DNA from: Symsagittifera roscoffensis | Taxonomy: Eukaryota; Xenacoelomorpha; Acoela; Convolutidae | Assembly (NCBI RefSeq): GCF_963678635.1 | Contig: NC_087062.1 | Location: 80,477,200-80,541,199 of the forward strand | Direction of reading: 5' to 3' | DNA: 64,000 nt | In this document: piece by piece, positions 26,801-38,506 of the stretch | Numbering within the stretch: the stretch's first letter is position 1 | Layout of the letters: every line of letters begins with the position of its first letter | Notes under the pieces: generated by a model | The model's database searches: none | What the model saw: only the letters and a program-made list of their open reading frames with translations | Told to the model about the DNA's origin: nothing | Translations under genes and position numbers: made by a program

Positions 26801-28771
26801 GTATCATAGTATTTAAAAAATTAGTACCTTACCATTGATTTTATCTTTTGATGTAAGTGCTTTGCGGCCTCTGTTGAATTCTGTAGAAAAAATTTGTATT
26901 ATTTGTGTTTTTTTGTATTTTCACGTTTGATTTCTTTTGTAATCCAGTTTTTGATATCTTTTTTGCTTTTGATTTTATGAACTGGCAAGATTTTATGTAG
27001 TGTATGTTGAAATTGATATGTAAGTTAAATTAAAGGCTCGTTGGGGGATATATAAAGAAAAATTGGATGCAATGACTCTAATACTACATTTATTCTCCAA
27101 TTAAAAAAGTTTCAAAGTCTTGATCATCGAAATTTTTCCATGACCTGCCAAAGTTAGGAAATGTTTTTTGGTTTTCGTCTACAAATACAACGTTTTTCAA
27201 CGTGTTATGATCAGTAAAACTTCGCCTTCAAAGTTGGTAAAATTTATATCGATCGTGCTCTTTGAGTGTTCAGCTTGCCTGGTAGCATTTAGCGATTACT
27301 TGCGCGTCAGGTCGAACAAATTGATTCTATTAATTTTTCGGACTGATCTTCTTTTTAAAGTTTTTGATGTTATTTTTGTAATCTTCGCAGACCAAGTGCT
27401 TAGCGTTTGCGGGTAGTTTAAGCTAAAGTCGGTTATTTGTCAGCGTCTCAAGGAAGAATTCAATGGGTTTTTCTGGTTGTTTATGTAGAATTGTCGAATA
27501 AATTTTGGTTTTCCCTGTTTTAGTTCGAAATGTTAGTAATTGAGTTTTGTCTGTTGACGTTTTCAGTATAACTCTACTATTGAGACCTCTTCTGAAAAAA
27601 CATGTACACCCCCACCTCTTGTGTTAGTTCTATTGCACTAGTAGATGTTTTGATAATGAGGTAATTCAAAAAAAAATGCTGACGCTCGAAGATTCGTTTA
27701 ACCACGTTTCCTTTAGGAGCAAAGCCGTCGGTTTGTCTCCAAGATTGCTCACATAGGTTTCTATAGTTCTCTGAAATTACAATTTAGTGGTCGTATAGTT
27801 TGCATCATATTGTAATTTCGTTTCTTTTTTTTGCTCAAACATGTCTCACTCGCTGTTCGTACCGTCTCTCAGATCGGGAAAACTATTGCGATTTCTATCA
27901 TTGAATCGTAGAGTACTATCATGTTGATTGAAAAAAAAAACATTTTTCGAATATATTCAGGGGAAATCGCTTCCTTCATTTAATTTTTAAACACTCACAT
28001 TTGAGTGATTGATAAATTTGATACTCGATACAGCCTTACCGTCAGCGTGAATCGCTTTCGGTTTAGTTGGACTAATTGAGAGACATCGTTTTGATTGTGT
28101 CAGATTGGTTTAGCGTCATTCAATGGAAATCGCTTCCTGCCTTTCAATAATTAATTTAAAAACACTTTTACACTTTCGGTGAAAAATGCCGTACCATTTT
28201 GACTATGTACTAACTCAATGATCATCTTAGCGGAAATCGCTTCAGATGAACAAATTTGGTTTTTTCATTGTTGCGTTCAGCGGGAATCGCATCCTGCATT
28301 GCACAAATTTGTATTCTTTGATTTTCATCGATTTTCGTTTTCAACCTAAACAGTATATTTTTTCTACTAAAAAAAATCTTTTGTGAATGTTTTTTAATCC
28401 ACATCAGAGAAAGCGTATCGTACTTGATGTTTTTTGCCCTTTTTGTGAGATGTATATATCGAAAAATGTTTGCGTGAATCAATTAACACAAGTTGTCCCA
28501 AATAAAAATTTTCAAAAAATTTAACAGAAAAAGCGGGAAAATGAAAGATTTGTGTAGTTTCAGCTTAAATCATCATTATTCTTCAGATATTAATAAGTGA
28601 AATTTTCCTTCAAAAATTTGTAGTAAAATATCGAAATTATTCTTGAGAAAAAAAGACACAACGCGCTCATCATTTTCACCCTTTCTGTAAAATTGTTGAA
28701 AAGGTTTTTTCACTTCAATTACAACCCACGACGTTCTCAAATGTTTAAGTTAGGAAAAAATGATCATTTTT
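26801..28771. other. Intergenic, with dispersed GGAAATCGCTTC motif
   Basis: No supported gene. The motif GGAAATCGCTTCCT or a close variant recurs at about 27961, 28047, 28123, 28231 and 28281 with irregular 50-110 base spacing. The 82-codon frame at 27168-27416 has no recognisable domain. Confidence 0.45.
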
Positions 28772-29262
28772 GTTCCGACTTTCGATACGAAAGTGACGGA
28801 GTACTTGTGCTCGGGGTGGGTTTTTTTTTCTTCAGAAAAATTTCGACTTTTTAACTAGCCATTTTTAACAGAATTTTTTATATCATTCAAAAGGGATTGT
28901 TGTCTTGAGCTTAAATTTGAAAAGTTATTTCACCTGTGATCATTTTTCGTTAAGTTATGAGGGTTTAAAGATTGCCATCTTGGTCAATTTGGGACAATTA
29001 ACGCGCGATATATTTCTTGCTTTTAACGCGTAAGCGGAGATTTAATCCGTCTTGTAAAATCGTTCGAAATTGGTTAAAAGAAGCTAATTTGCTATAATTG
29101 TTTTGTTACAATGAGCAAAATCTATTCTTTTAAACTTTATATGGCGTGCGGAGGGATAATGTTTTTTTTAATTATATTTAAATTTTTTATGTTACTACTG
29201 CTCGACAGACCTGAAAAGGTCGTCGGAACATTCAGGGCTTTGCCCTGATACGAGCAGTCTTG
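28772..29262 (+). repeat. Half of a foldback element (right-arm type)
   Basis: Begins GTTCCGACTTTCGATACG, passes GTGCTCGGGGTGGG, GGGACAATTAACGCGCGATA and TATGGCGTGCGG, and ends with CAGGGC-TTT-GCCCTG and CGAGCAGTCTTG. It is the same order as 60798-61343 with moderate divergence. The opposite arm is missing or too decayed to see. Confidence 0.75.
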
Positions 29263-29391
29263 TCCTATATGTGATTCCTTTGCACAACTTTGTGGATAAA
29301 TATATAGTTCCTTATACATAGTAGTTCCTTATCAAAGGTTGCCATTTTTGCGGCTATAAAATGATCTTAAAATAAAAATCGGTTATCAAAC
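29263..29391. other. Short intergenic gap before element D
   Basis: No signal. Confidence 0.4.
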
Positions 29392-30460
29392 CTACGATAA
29401 AATTAGTTTTTCCAAAAGAAAACTAGTCATAGAAAATTCATAAAACACTTATCTGGCACTCAACTTTTTTTAAATTTTTAAATCTGTACATTACGAGGCC
29501 AAACTGTGCATTTTGTGATTTGCAAGCGGATTCCGTAAGCGGATAACTTAGAATAAGTTGTTTGAAAACTCTATTTAATTTGAAAGACAACTGTAGCTAA
29601 TTAAGGACAGCGTCAATGTTCTAAGCATTCTCTTAAGTCTTCTAAGCAACTAAAAACAGCCTAAGACTCAATAAAGATGAAACTTTGTTAAGCAACTGTC
29701 GTCGGAGGGCACAGCAACCCGCTACTTTTATCAAATATATATCGGAATTAGACTTCTCATAGTATCAAACATATCTGAGTTAGATTTCCCACAGAAGGAG
29801 AAAAAATAGGACATAGGGTGAGAATTTGTTATCAAATAATTTGAAGAAGCTGAGAAAAAAGTGAGAAGGGATCAACTGTGATCTTTTATTTCATCTTTAA
29901 TAATCGTAGTTCAGACTCTTAAATAATATTGTGAGAAAAACTGGATTATTTGGATTCAATTGGCCGCTACACTTTTCAAGAAACAATTAAACAAGTAATC
30001 GACAAAAAAATTGCAAATAAGACGAAAATTTTGCAAATTTGTTTTTTTTTCCTCTTATTCTTTTTGGCAACGATCATAACAAGAGTGTGGTTATGGCATT
30101 CTGTGCTACTTGCTTAACAACTAGCTTCTTTTCTCTGATAGATTGATGTTGCATGGGACTAAAATCAAGGTTTTGAACCAGAACTCTTATCAAGAAAATT
30201 TGAACGTGTGATATCCTACGAGGTATCTTCTTGGAAAACTAAATGGTAATTCAAAAAATGTATTTTCTTGTCATTATATTAATAGTTTTTCTTTTTTTTA
30301 GCTGCTGAGATACGAGCTAGGCTTAACACACACTGAACTCTCAGTTGTGAACCAAGAGTCTTAGATATCATGACCTTGGACACTTTTAATAATATGAAAT
30401 AGTTATTCACTGAATGTTACGGTTACATCATCTTACTGCTATCGCAGTAGTAGTATCACA
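29392..30460 (-). repeat. 3' LTR of element D
   Basis: On the minus strand the LTR starts TGTGATACTACTACTGCG right after a purine tract (CTCAAGGGGGTA). About 1.07 kb are shared with 5270-6346, differing at few positions. The far boundary is set only by where the two copies stop matching (GTTATC). Confidence 0.6.
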
Positions 30461-30570
30461 TACCCCCTTGAGTGAAAAATTTTTCGGCTAGAAGAAATAA
30501 GATACAAGAGTTTTCAAACTCAGTTTCTAAAAAGTTCAAAAATTGTCAGATTTCATAATTGTCTATTCTC

Positions 30571-32009
30571 TTAGTTTTCATCTAGTTCTATCCTCCAGCT
30601 AGGGTTCCAGTCTACTCCTTTGTCCAGAATGGCATATCCGAAATTTCTTCTGATGAGATGTCTCTCGAAAAGCTCCAATCTCGACTCTATCGGCCTGTCA
30701 ATCCTTGTCTTGAACTCGGTTAATCGTCTTCTGTACTCTTGTAAGATCGCTTTCATGAGTGCTCCCACTGATAATTCTTCTTCTGAATTTTCCTTGATGG
30801 AATGTTTGACTGGATTCCCAAAGCGTTAGCGATTTTTGCTCTTGTTTTGCCGTGAGCTTCTTTGAAATCCAGCTTCTTCCACGCTGGAGTCATCTGATGC
30901 CCCCTGTGGGGGTTCGAATTTGTCGTCTCTTTCGTCCACTGACTGGTTCTTCTCTCTTAGCTCATCCGCCACCTTCTGTACACCCCTCTTGAGGATTTGG
31001 TTTGTCAGGTTTTCCCAATCCGCCGGAGCAAGATTTTCATTCTGCAATGTGTCTAAAATGTCCTCAGGTTTAGTGGACACTTCCACCTTCTTCAGTTTCA
31101 TTTTCTGTTTACTTCTGGACGTTGAGCTTGATTGCGTGTTACTGTCCGTGGCAACTGCAGCAGCAGCGCTTGACTATTGATTGATTCCGCCTTTTCTTTG
31201 TTTGCGTCTTTTTTGGTTTTCGATTTCCTTTCGGTCTCTTAAGTGCGACCTCTTCTTGCGTCTTTGGTACACTGGACGAACAGGGGACCCCTGTGTTGGG
31301 TTTGGCCCTCTTGATATTGAGGTTGAATTCCCCCAGATTCCGTGTCCTTAGAAATAACTATGGTTTGACTTTGTTGGAAACGGTCTAACGTGTTCTCAGA
31401 AACAGCCTGCTCGAACTGTCGTTGCAGACCCTCTTCGGAATCGCTTTCCTCCAGCTTTTCTGGAGAACTAATTTTCTGAAGCTTCTTTTGCGGCTCTGCG
31501 GATGGGTTTTTCCCTGCTCCCTGGGTCTGGTCTTGATGAAGGTTTATTTTTGTTTGTGCGATGTCTGATTTCTTGTATATCGATCCTTCAGAAGTTTTTA
31601 CTGTTGACCCCGTTTCTGCTATTATTTTTCCTTTTAACTGCTTTATGAATGATTAACCGCATTTCCTCAAAATCGATTTCTTCGGAGAAATTGTAGTTTC
31701 GTCTTTTTTATCTAGTTGAATCCTTTCTTCCCAAGAATAGATGATTTCTTTTCTGAGTTCTGGGTTGGGTTGTCCAGCTGCTTCCACAATTCTGCGAATG
31801 TCGTTCATTGCTGCGTCCCTGCGCTCTTCGTTCCACCGAGCGTTTGCCTTCAACAACTCTTTGAGTGCCATTGCTCGCAGGCGATCTCGTTCTGTGCTCA
31901 GTTGCTGTTTGTACATCGGGCTGGTGTCTCTGCTAAGGTCTCCCTTCTTTACGATCTTCAACTTCTCCCTGGATTGGTCGGTCCTTCGCTTAAGCTGCCA
32001 CACTGTCAA
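30571..32009 (-). pseudogene. Terminal charged ORF of element D (broken)
   Basis: Pieces in shifted frames (31653-32009, about 31130-31640, 30826-31101, 30571-30768) read as one protein rich in Lys, Glu, Gln, Arg and Ser. The first part (ERDRLRAMALKELLKANARW, AAMNDIRRIVEAAG) looks helical and possibly coiled-coil. The end is ...WRIELDEN with a basic RRRLTEFKTR segment. It follows integrase, where other elements carry env, but I see no signal peptide or membrane segment, so it is not an envelope. It may be a Gag-like or accessory nucleic-acid-binding protein. Function unknown. Confidence 0.5.
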
Positions 32010-32189
32010 CGCCGATCGCTCTAAGTGTTATTTGTGTAAATAGTCAGAATTATTTATAAACTTGTCACGTAAAACCTTAAATTCATTTTCGGGAGTCGGC
32101 CGACACGAACTTGAAATGGAGAAACTTGATTAATTTTCTGTTTATTCCACCGTAAATTACGAATTATTGTAATAAATCAGAGTTTGATC

Positions 32190-32765
32190 GATCGCTTGTT
32201 TTCTTCCAGTAACATTACCCCCAATATTCGCTTTATTGTTTGTTTAGTTCGTTCTACTAGTCCGCAACTCCGAGGGTTACCAACCGGACAGATTTTTTCG
32301 TTCAAATTTATTTTCCGAACAACATTTTTATGCGTTTTCCTTTAAATCTCTAAAACTGGTCCTATCAGATCGATTCTGGGATGTCATGTGTGTCGATGTA
32401 GGTTCGCAAAATTTTCACTGTACACTTTCCACCGGTCGATTTAGTGACCTTTACTGATGGAAATTTCAAGAATCTATCTAAAGCTACGAGTAGGTAGATT
32501 TTTTTCCATTATGGTTTTCTAGCGGTCCCGCGTAACCTAATTGTACTTCTTGGCCCGGCTGCGTAAGCAGTGGTAGTGATTTTGACAAACTTTCTGGAAT
32601 GAGATATTTTGCATTCTTACCAGATCTGGTGCAACTACGGCACTATTCCAGAGATTCACTATGTCCTTGTGCATATGTGGCCTCCGCAGATATCGTGAGA
32701 CCTCAAGCATGGCTTCTTGACCCGGGTGTCCTCTAAGTATTCTTCTGAGAACTGCCTGTCGCAGG
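32190..32765 (-). pseudogene. Integrase region of element D (broken)
   Basis: Minus-strand translation in shifting frames gives a zinc-binding-domain remnant (LRGHPGQEAM...YLRRPHMHKDI, ~32655-32745), in which the CxxC pair seems lost. Core motifs follow: LLVALDRFLKFPSVKV near 32455-32505 (first catalytic Asp) and GLVERTKQTIKRIL near 32215-32275 (catalytic Glu). Order and spacing fit a Ty3/gypsy integrase. Frameshifts and stops make it inactive. Confidence 0.65.
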
Positions 32766-33538
32766 CAGTTGTACTGGTACGGCCAATCTGTTGTCCACCA
32801 GAATGCAGTCGTCTTGCACCGCCATCTGCGACCACAGAGGATTGATATATGGTCCCACAGCTCGAATCCTTGTTTGTCACTTCGTTCTATTACTCGTCTA
32901 TCCAGGTGTCTTCTGACGTCAACTCCGCTAGGAGATTATTGTCAAAAACTGTGGAAAGATTATTCAATGTATCCTCACTGGACTGCCTTTGCAGCTTCCG
33001 CTCCTCTCGTGACCTGTGTGTCTGTCTGCTAGGCGGTGAGATTGTACAAATGTCTTGTTCCTCTTCCAACTCATCCCTGGTCGTAAAGTCCACTTCAATC
33101 ACTTGAACTTCACTCGTTTTCAGTTCTTCCGGCTGTGCTGGTGATGTAGTTACTGGTATTTGTGAGCTCTCCTCCGTCGCCGCTTCTAGTTTGCGAGTGC
33201 TGCTTGGTGGTTGCTTGATTGTCCCCCAATCAATTGCTAGAATGATAGTAACCTGCTGCCCGCCTTTTTTGCTGTTCATCCGAGAGCTGCCACTCTACTC
33301 GGGACTGGTGTCTTGTTTCGCTATCTGAGGTGTTTCCGTTTCGTCGGGTCACTCTGATGGTTTTCCTTGTTCTTTGTAGTGTTTTGGTGACCTCCTCTTC
33401 TTCTAACATTTCGTTTGTTTTGTTCATGGATCTATTCCACCGCAGATCCAGAATGCTCTCCTCTCTATCCTCGCTTCTCCCTTCCTGGGGTGATTCTGAC
33501 CACCAGTCGTAAGTTTTGTTATAGTTTCTTTCTGACAT
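32766..33538 (-). pseudogene. Charged spacer between RNase H and integrase of element D
   Basis: Two minus-strand frames (33230-33538 and 32890-33279) overlap by 50 bases and encode a hydrophilic region with acidic and Arg-rich stretches (RTRKTIRVTRRNGN; ELEEEQDICTIS). It precedes the integrase zinc-binding domain. The length (about 250 residues) is unusual for a simple tether. It has no recognised domain and could be a disordered insertion in Pol or a separate ORF. Confidence 0.45.
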
Positions 33539-33744
33539 CTCCTTCCGTGAGTCTGTTTTTAAAATTTTTGTTTCTGGATTTGCTAGTTCGACTGTTTGCT
33601 GAGTTTAAATGGAGAAAAAATGATTTATTTTCTTTGAGAGCTGTTGTTTAACTGTTTGAACGGTCGAGAAAGTTGAGTTAATTAGTTCCGGTCAAGTTTT
33701 GTTCGTTTTTGACCGTTTTGGTTGCCATAGCAACCACGAGGCGA

Positions 33745-34265
33745 TTAATTAATCACTACATTCCTTCTGGTATATTCAAGAATATTTTCGTTCCGGTTGA
33801 ACGAAAAAGTATTTTCCAGCCTATTCTTCATGCAGTCGAAAGAGTTAATTGATGCTACTACAAACGTTTCGTCGAATTCGGATTCAAGCCAAGGATCATT
33901 ATACGGATACAATGAAAAATTCACAATCTCCATGTCCTTCCCTGGAAGGTGAACTATTTTAAATTGATCGGGCAATAACCTATCATTTCATCGGTTCAAC
34001 CGTGAGTGAGACGTTTTGTTTGATTTGTTTCCATCCAGGGCTGAAGTTAAAGTTTTATTATCCGTGGCAATGATAAACTCCTTCCCGAGTAGATAATATT
34101 TGTTTTTGTCAACTGCCCAAACAACTGCAAGTAACTATAGTTCATTTGTTGAATAATTTTTTCTTGTACATTTAGGTACCTGGATGTGAACGAGATTAGA
34201 GCCCATGCCCACTCGTCAGTTTGTTGTTCAAGTGTGGCCTCAAAATTTTGTGGCTTGCATCGCAT
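33745..34265 (-). pseudogene. RNase H region of element D (broken)
   Basis: Fragments at 34047-34265 (WALISFTSRYLNVQEK) and 33745-33975 (FKIVHLPGKDMEIVNFS) correspond to the middle and end of a Ty3/gypsy RNase H, in the order expected downstream of RT. The frame changes around 34150 and 34000. The final catalytic Asp region reads GKDMEIVNFSLYP where related enzymes have an ADALSR-type motif, so activity is unlikely. Confidence 0.65.
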
Positions 34266-34312
34266 TTAACCTTGTCTTCCGCTTTGCATCATAATAGTGT
34301 ACATTCGATATG

Positions 34313-35200
34313 TCAGCTACTGAACTTTTTCAGCATCAAACACGACTGTGTGTTCATCCCCCACTCCAAATTTTTTACTGTTACTTCTTCCCTGAGAAAT
34401 GGGCGAAATTTATTCGTTAAGCTTGCTGCGTTTGGGATGAATTTTGCCAGGTGATTTAGTTTGCCAAGAAAAGATCTTAGTTGTTTTAATGATAGAGGTG
34501 GGTGGAGATTTTGAATGGCTTCTGTCTGCGTGAACTTCGGGGTAACCCACGACTCCGATAGGTGATGGCCTAGCCAGTCAATTTGATTTTTAAATTTTTT
34601 CAAGGTGAGATTTTCTTTATTCAAAGTTTTTAATACCTTCTCTACTAATTTTTCGTGATCTGATTCATCCCTTTTTGACACAATGAGATTATCGTCTAGG
34701 CAACAAAAAGTGTTCTCTGCTTGGTTGATCGTTCTGTCAATGGCTTTTTGGAACTCAGCCGACATGTCAGCCAGACCATAAAACCATGTGAGGAACCGAT
34801 ATGTCCCTGTAGCGTTTCCTCGGACGATATTAACGTTAAACTGTCGAGCTAGGTCTGCAGCCAGTTTAAATTGACTGTACGCATACTTTAGGTCTAACAC
34901 AGTGAAATAAAGTGTGTCCTGTTTTTTTCCGTAACTATCTGACTTATCCCATTGATAAGTTCGTCGGCATTAGGCTTTTTATATTTGTTTTGAAACAGTT
35001 TTTAATCTGTTTATCGGTTTTGCATCGAGTGTCAATTTTATCGAGTCCTCTTTTTTGAATGTTACTACAATTGGAGCTATGAAACAATCGCTTGTGCATT
35101 TATATAACCTGGTAAAATGGCCTTCTAACATTAGTTTTTCAATTTTTTTTCTACTTTATCTTGTATATGAAGCGGTATTCCTCCCCCTTTTCCTGAATCG
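34313..35200 (-). pseudogene. Reverse transcriptase of element D (partly open)
   Basis: The 195-codon frame 34313-34900 begins at MLDLKYAYSQFKL, which carries the first catalytic Asp. It continues with LTWFYGLADMSAEFQKAID and the CLDDNLIVSK box (Cys replacing the usual Tyr), then LDWLGHH-type and LRSFLGKLNHLAKFI connection motifs. These are Ty3/gypsy RT hallmarks. The N-terminal fingers (34900-35200) are in other frames with stops. Inactive as it stands. Confidence 0.85.
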
Positions 35201-35345
35201 GACACAAGAAGTATTTAAATTTTAAGCTCACTGTTTGGTTTTTCGAAGTTTCTTCTATATTAAATAATTCTTTGAATTTTGTTGAGAATTTGTTTTTCCA
35301 ACCTTCCGAGTGCTTGCACATGAGTACGTCAAACCATGACAGTTC

Positions 35346-35690
35346 TTATGGAGCTGGTTTCTGTATTGTCGAAACCCCCAGCTGTCCTTGTAGATCTAAT
35401 CCCATTATACATCTAGTCTTGCGTTCCGTCATCAGGAACGTGGCACCTTTCACTTCCCATCCCGCAGATCGTAGGAATGTCTTCAAAGACCCCAGAATAC
35501 AGATGGGTTGTTTATTGTAATCTACAAATTGGGTCGCCAAATTCATTTTTCGGCTGGTATGAAATGTGCCTTTTTCGACTTATCTATGATTTCCTTCGTC
35601 GTCGCCCAATTTAGAAAACATACTGGAATTCCCGTATCTACTGTCAGTTGAATTATCGGATTATCTATTCGTACCATGGCCTTGAGCGAT
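35346..35690 (-). pseudogene. Aspartic protease region of element D
   Basis: The minus strand encodes LTVDTGIPVCFLNWAT near 35610-35650, with the DTG active-site triplet (usually followed by Ala or Ser, here Ile). The frame 35346-35546 carries a TRCIMGLDLQGQLG segment typical of the second half of retropepsins. A stop separates it from the gag frame. Confidence 0.6.
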
Positions 35691-35752
35691 TTTTTTGTGG
35701 GACGTTGGGTCTTTGAGTAAGTCAGTTTTTTGAATCCTTACACTCTTTCCCC

Positions 35753-36760
35753 TCATTTTTTGGTTTTTATCATGTATTCTCTTTTCACATATCTTGAGAT
35801 TCTTTCAACCTCTGAAAAGTGTGGTTGTATTGACATTATTTCAAAAATACTACATGATCCAAAGTCCTCTCTGATAAGGTCACATTCTTCTTCCAATTTT
35901 TCCGAATCCTTCGTAATTTCTTTCACTTGCTGTGATCTACCCATTTTTGCAAAATGGTTAGGTTTTCCGCAGCTTTTGCAGCTTTTCTCCATTGCCGTGC
36001 AGGCTTTCAGGTGTCCTTGATCAAATGCTCGTCCACAACAACTATATGTTTTTGTTTGTTCACTAGAGTTACTGGGTCTAGCGTTGTTCTGTCGTTTATG
36101 ATTTTCCCTCTTGAACTGTTGTTTTCTTATATTTCAATTCGAATTTCGCACTGCCATCACCGGTTCTTGTTTGATTTTTACTCCCGAATTATAACTAGTA
36201 CTCGTTCCTGCAGCTGTTGCTGCATTAGTTTTTGAAACAACAATGCAGTCAATTTAAAATGTTCGACTTTGATGGCCCTCTGAAGTACATCGCCGGGTTC
36301 AAATAGTGCCTTTAGTTGGGGCTATCATTTTGTATGTATCATCACATAAAAATTATGATCGTCAGATCGTACAATCGATCCCTTGCCCTTGCATTGACAG
36401 TGGATCAGGACGAGATTTCATTTGACCTCTTGTTTCAGGTCGTAAATGAGAGCCCAAAACTTTTTCTAAACGTTTTCGTCGATGTCGAATAAAGCCTGTC
36501 TGATAATTCGGCTATTCAGACTCCGTTTACCAATAGTTAAGTTGAGAGTCAAATCAAGATACACCAAGACACACTTCCCACTCAAGTGATTGTAAGGCAC
36601 TTTAATTGCCACCATTCGGCGCTACGGCTTCCCCCGTACCCCCTTTCAATTTTCGACTTTTTGAAAAGAAAAATAGCTTTACGTGCTACGGCAAATGACG
36701 CCAGATTACGATGCAGAGCGCGAAAAACAAATCTGTTCACAATTGTTAATTCGTTCACCA
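35753..36760 (-). pseudogene. Gag remnant of element D with two zinc-knuckle-like motifs
   Basis: The minus strand gives CCGRAFDQGHLKAC (35995-36050), then CKSCGKPNHFAKMGR (~35935-35985). Together these resemble paired CCHC/CX2C knuckles seen in insect-type gypsy Gags, but the second has Gly where the last Cys is expected. Upstream (36050-36580) is a basic, Gln-rich linker and a broken helical region (FEPGDVLQRAIKVEHF). Above 36580 no conserved part is recognised. Several frameshifts. Confidence 0.6.
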
Positions 36761-36761
36761 T

Positions 36762-36917
36762 TGGAACCATTTCTAAACTAGTAATTATACACCAATTATA
36801 TTATTGATAGATTATCACTAATAAATATTTATAACTAACCAATCATATTCCATCTTTAATATTGACACTTATTTGTAAGTGCTGAAACTACTTGTAGAAA
36901 ATTGTAAGTGCTGAACA
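36762..36917 (+). repeat. Truncated LTR of the A/B/C family
   Basis: TGGAACCATTTCTAAACTAG to ...GAAACTACTTGTA is the first ~155 bases of an LTR and matches the B 3' LTR (53028 onward) much better than the B 5' LTR at 37117. It marks an older insertion or the true original left end of B, cut by later rearrangement, and sits at the broken 5' end of element D. Confidence 0.75.
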
Positions 36918-37116
36918 AGACCTTTAAAATTGATAAAATGGGTTTTTAAGTCAGACAATCCGATCTCTTCCGCTAATAAAAGAAAATTGTAAACTACATA
37001 TTTATAAATTGCAGTTTTGATCCTTTTCTTCTTCTTACCTTTTCTCCTTCTTTCTCCCCTTCGAAGACAGATGGGTTTGCTAGGTTTGTAAATCAAACTT
37101 CAAAATTCAGAAATAT
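36918..37116. other. Spacer between the truncated LTR and element B
   Basis: About 200 bases including a TTCTTCTTACC pyrimidine tract; no gene seen. Confidence 0.4.
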
Positions 37117-37495
37117 TGGAACCTGATCCAAACTATATATCGTTAATGGTTATAAATTAGATATTTTTTCCCTATAAAATATTAAAGACTAACCAATCAC
37201 ACTCCATCTAACTAACAACCCACTTATTTGTAAGTGCTGAAATTACTTGTAATTTCAGCACCAGAGCATTTTGAATTTAACTTACAACCTAGTTGCTTTC
37301 TCAAAGAGACCGACTCGTAACAAACCAGTATACTCTAGATCTATTGATACTGAGAGATATAAGAGTCAGATTAAGATCGGTATTAGACTAAGAAGTTGCA
37401 CGAATCTATCCGGCCGAAAATAAGATAGCGTGACGAGCAGACGGTATACCTTATCTGAAATTACGCTTTGAGTATAACAAATAGGTCATAACTCA
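37117..37495 (+). repeat. 5' LTR of element B
   Basis: Starts TGGAACCTGATCC and ends CATAACTCA. The second half, from AGATCGGTATTAGACTAAG, is nearly identical to A; the first half is diverged. Followed by TGGTGCGATC primer site at 37498. Confidence 0.9.
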
Positions 37496-37585
37496 TCTGG
37501 TGCGATCAAAAGTCTCGAAAAAGACCTTAACTAACTTAGATTTAGACAATAGAACTTAGAATTAGACAATTGCAAGGTTGCAAAA

Positions 37586-37800
37586 ATGTTAGACGGAATA
37601 GAAATGTATCTACGTCTCAATGAATTTACGCCAAAATTCCAACCAATACAATAAATACCAGGTATTGAAAGAAGACCAAGATCGTGGCATGAAAAACGAT
37701 AAGGAAATGGACCACTCTGCTATATGATAGTACGAGGGAAACCGGAACAAACTTTTGTATTTAGAGTACTGACATGTACTGACATTTACTGACATGAAAA
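37586..37800 (+). pseudogene. Broken copy of the 77-aa leader ORF
   Basis: Nucleotide alignment to 8985-9218 is clear (ATGTTAGACGG..., ATACCAGGTATTGAAAGAAG, GAACAAACTTTTGTATTTAG), but an in-frame TAA and indels interrupt it within 30 codons. The match shows the small ORF is an old family feature and not a chance frame in A. Confidence 0.6.
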
Positions 37801-38506
37801 AAAAATTGAATGAAAAATTCCTCAACAAGATTAGTGGTGCTATACTTACTATTTATACAATAACGACTGATAAAAAGAGCACAAGTCATTTCCCCCAAAA
37901 TCTGCAGTAAATCAAATTAAAATTAGTTAGTATTAAAAATAATTGTTAGTTTCATCAAGGCTTTCCTGGGATCAAATCAGAACAATTTTATTCACCCCTT
38001 ATCATAATTTTAAAATTATCTAACGACCTCAAGCGTCGATTCACTATCCAACCCTTATAAACGACCATGACCAATAGAAATTTTGAAAAACTAACCATTT
38101 TAGGAGAGCTAAACAGTGAAGAACTTCGGTTGCACAGCCTTCACTTGAGCCCTTTCTCTTAAATGACCCGGATTGAAGCCCTAAGTAATTAGTAAGTCAT
38201 AAAATAGTATCTAACGATCTACTTGTGTTCTAAATATGAATGAATCTTGTGGATTGATTTATTTTCCCCCAAACAATGATCACAAATCACAACCCCTAGG
38301 TAAAATTAAGTTAACAACTCATAGATTAAAATTAATCACGAGAAACTAAAAAATTATTCTCACGAAGGATATACTCTCTCTCCAACCCGTCAACCACAAC
38401 AATCTATGCACCAAGATAAGATAACCACACAAAAACCGTAAGAACTAACATTTCAGGAAAATAAAAACTCTAGCCCCCAAATATTGCATCCATCATCCTA
38501 AACCTT
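37801..38506 (+). promoter_or_regulatory. Leader of element B
   Basis: Holds one diverged copy of the CATCAAGG hairpin (~37952), the UUCG hairpin (38115-38145), GTAAGT at 38192 and three CCAACCC-type motifs. Otherwise it is diverged from A. Confidence 0.5.

Larger units (their letters stand above)
29392..36761 (-). mobile_element. Element D: decayed Ty3/gypsy retroelement, minus strand
   Basis: Reading from high to low coordinates: gag with zinc knuckle region, protease (DTG), RT, RNase H, a charged spacer, integrase, a last charged ORF, purine tract and 3' LTR. Frames are broken many times. The 5' LTR is not present: at 36762 the sequence changes to a B-family LTR fragment. It is unlike A, B and C in sequence and base composition, so it is a separate lineage. 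A second partial copy is at 5270-6796. Confidence 0.8.

Noticed and set aside
27955..28300. Possible CRISPR-like array from recurring GGAAATCGCTTC motif
   Set aside because: Repeats are short, imperfect and unevenly spaced, and the sequence is animal-type DNA without cas genes.
30571..32009. Terminal ORF of element D as an envelope gene
   Set aside because: It is highly charged with no signal peptide or membrane segment.
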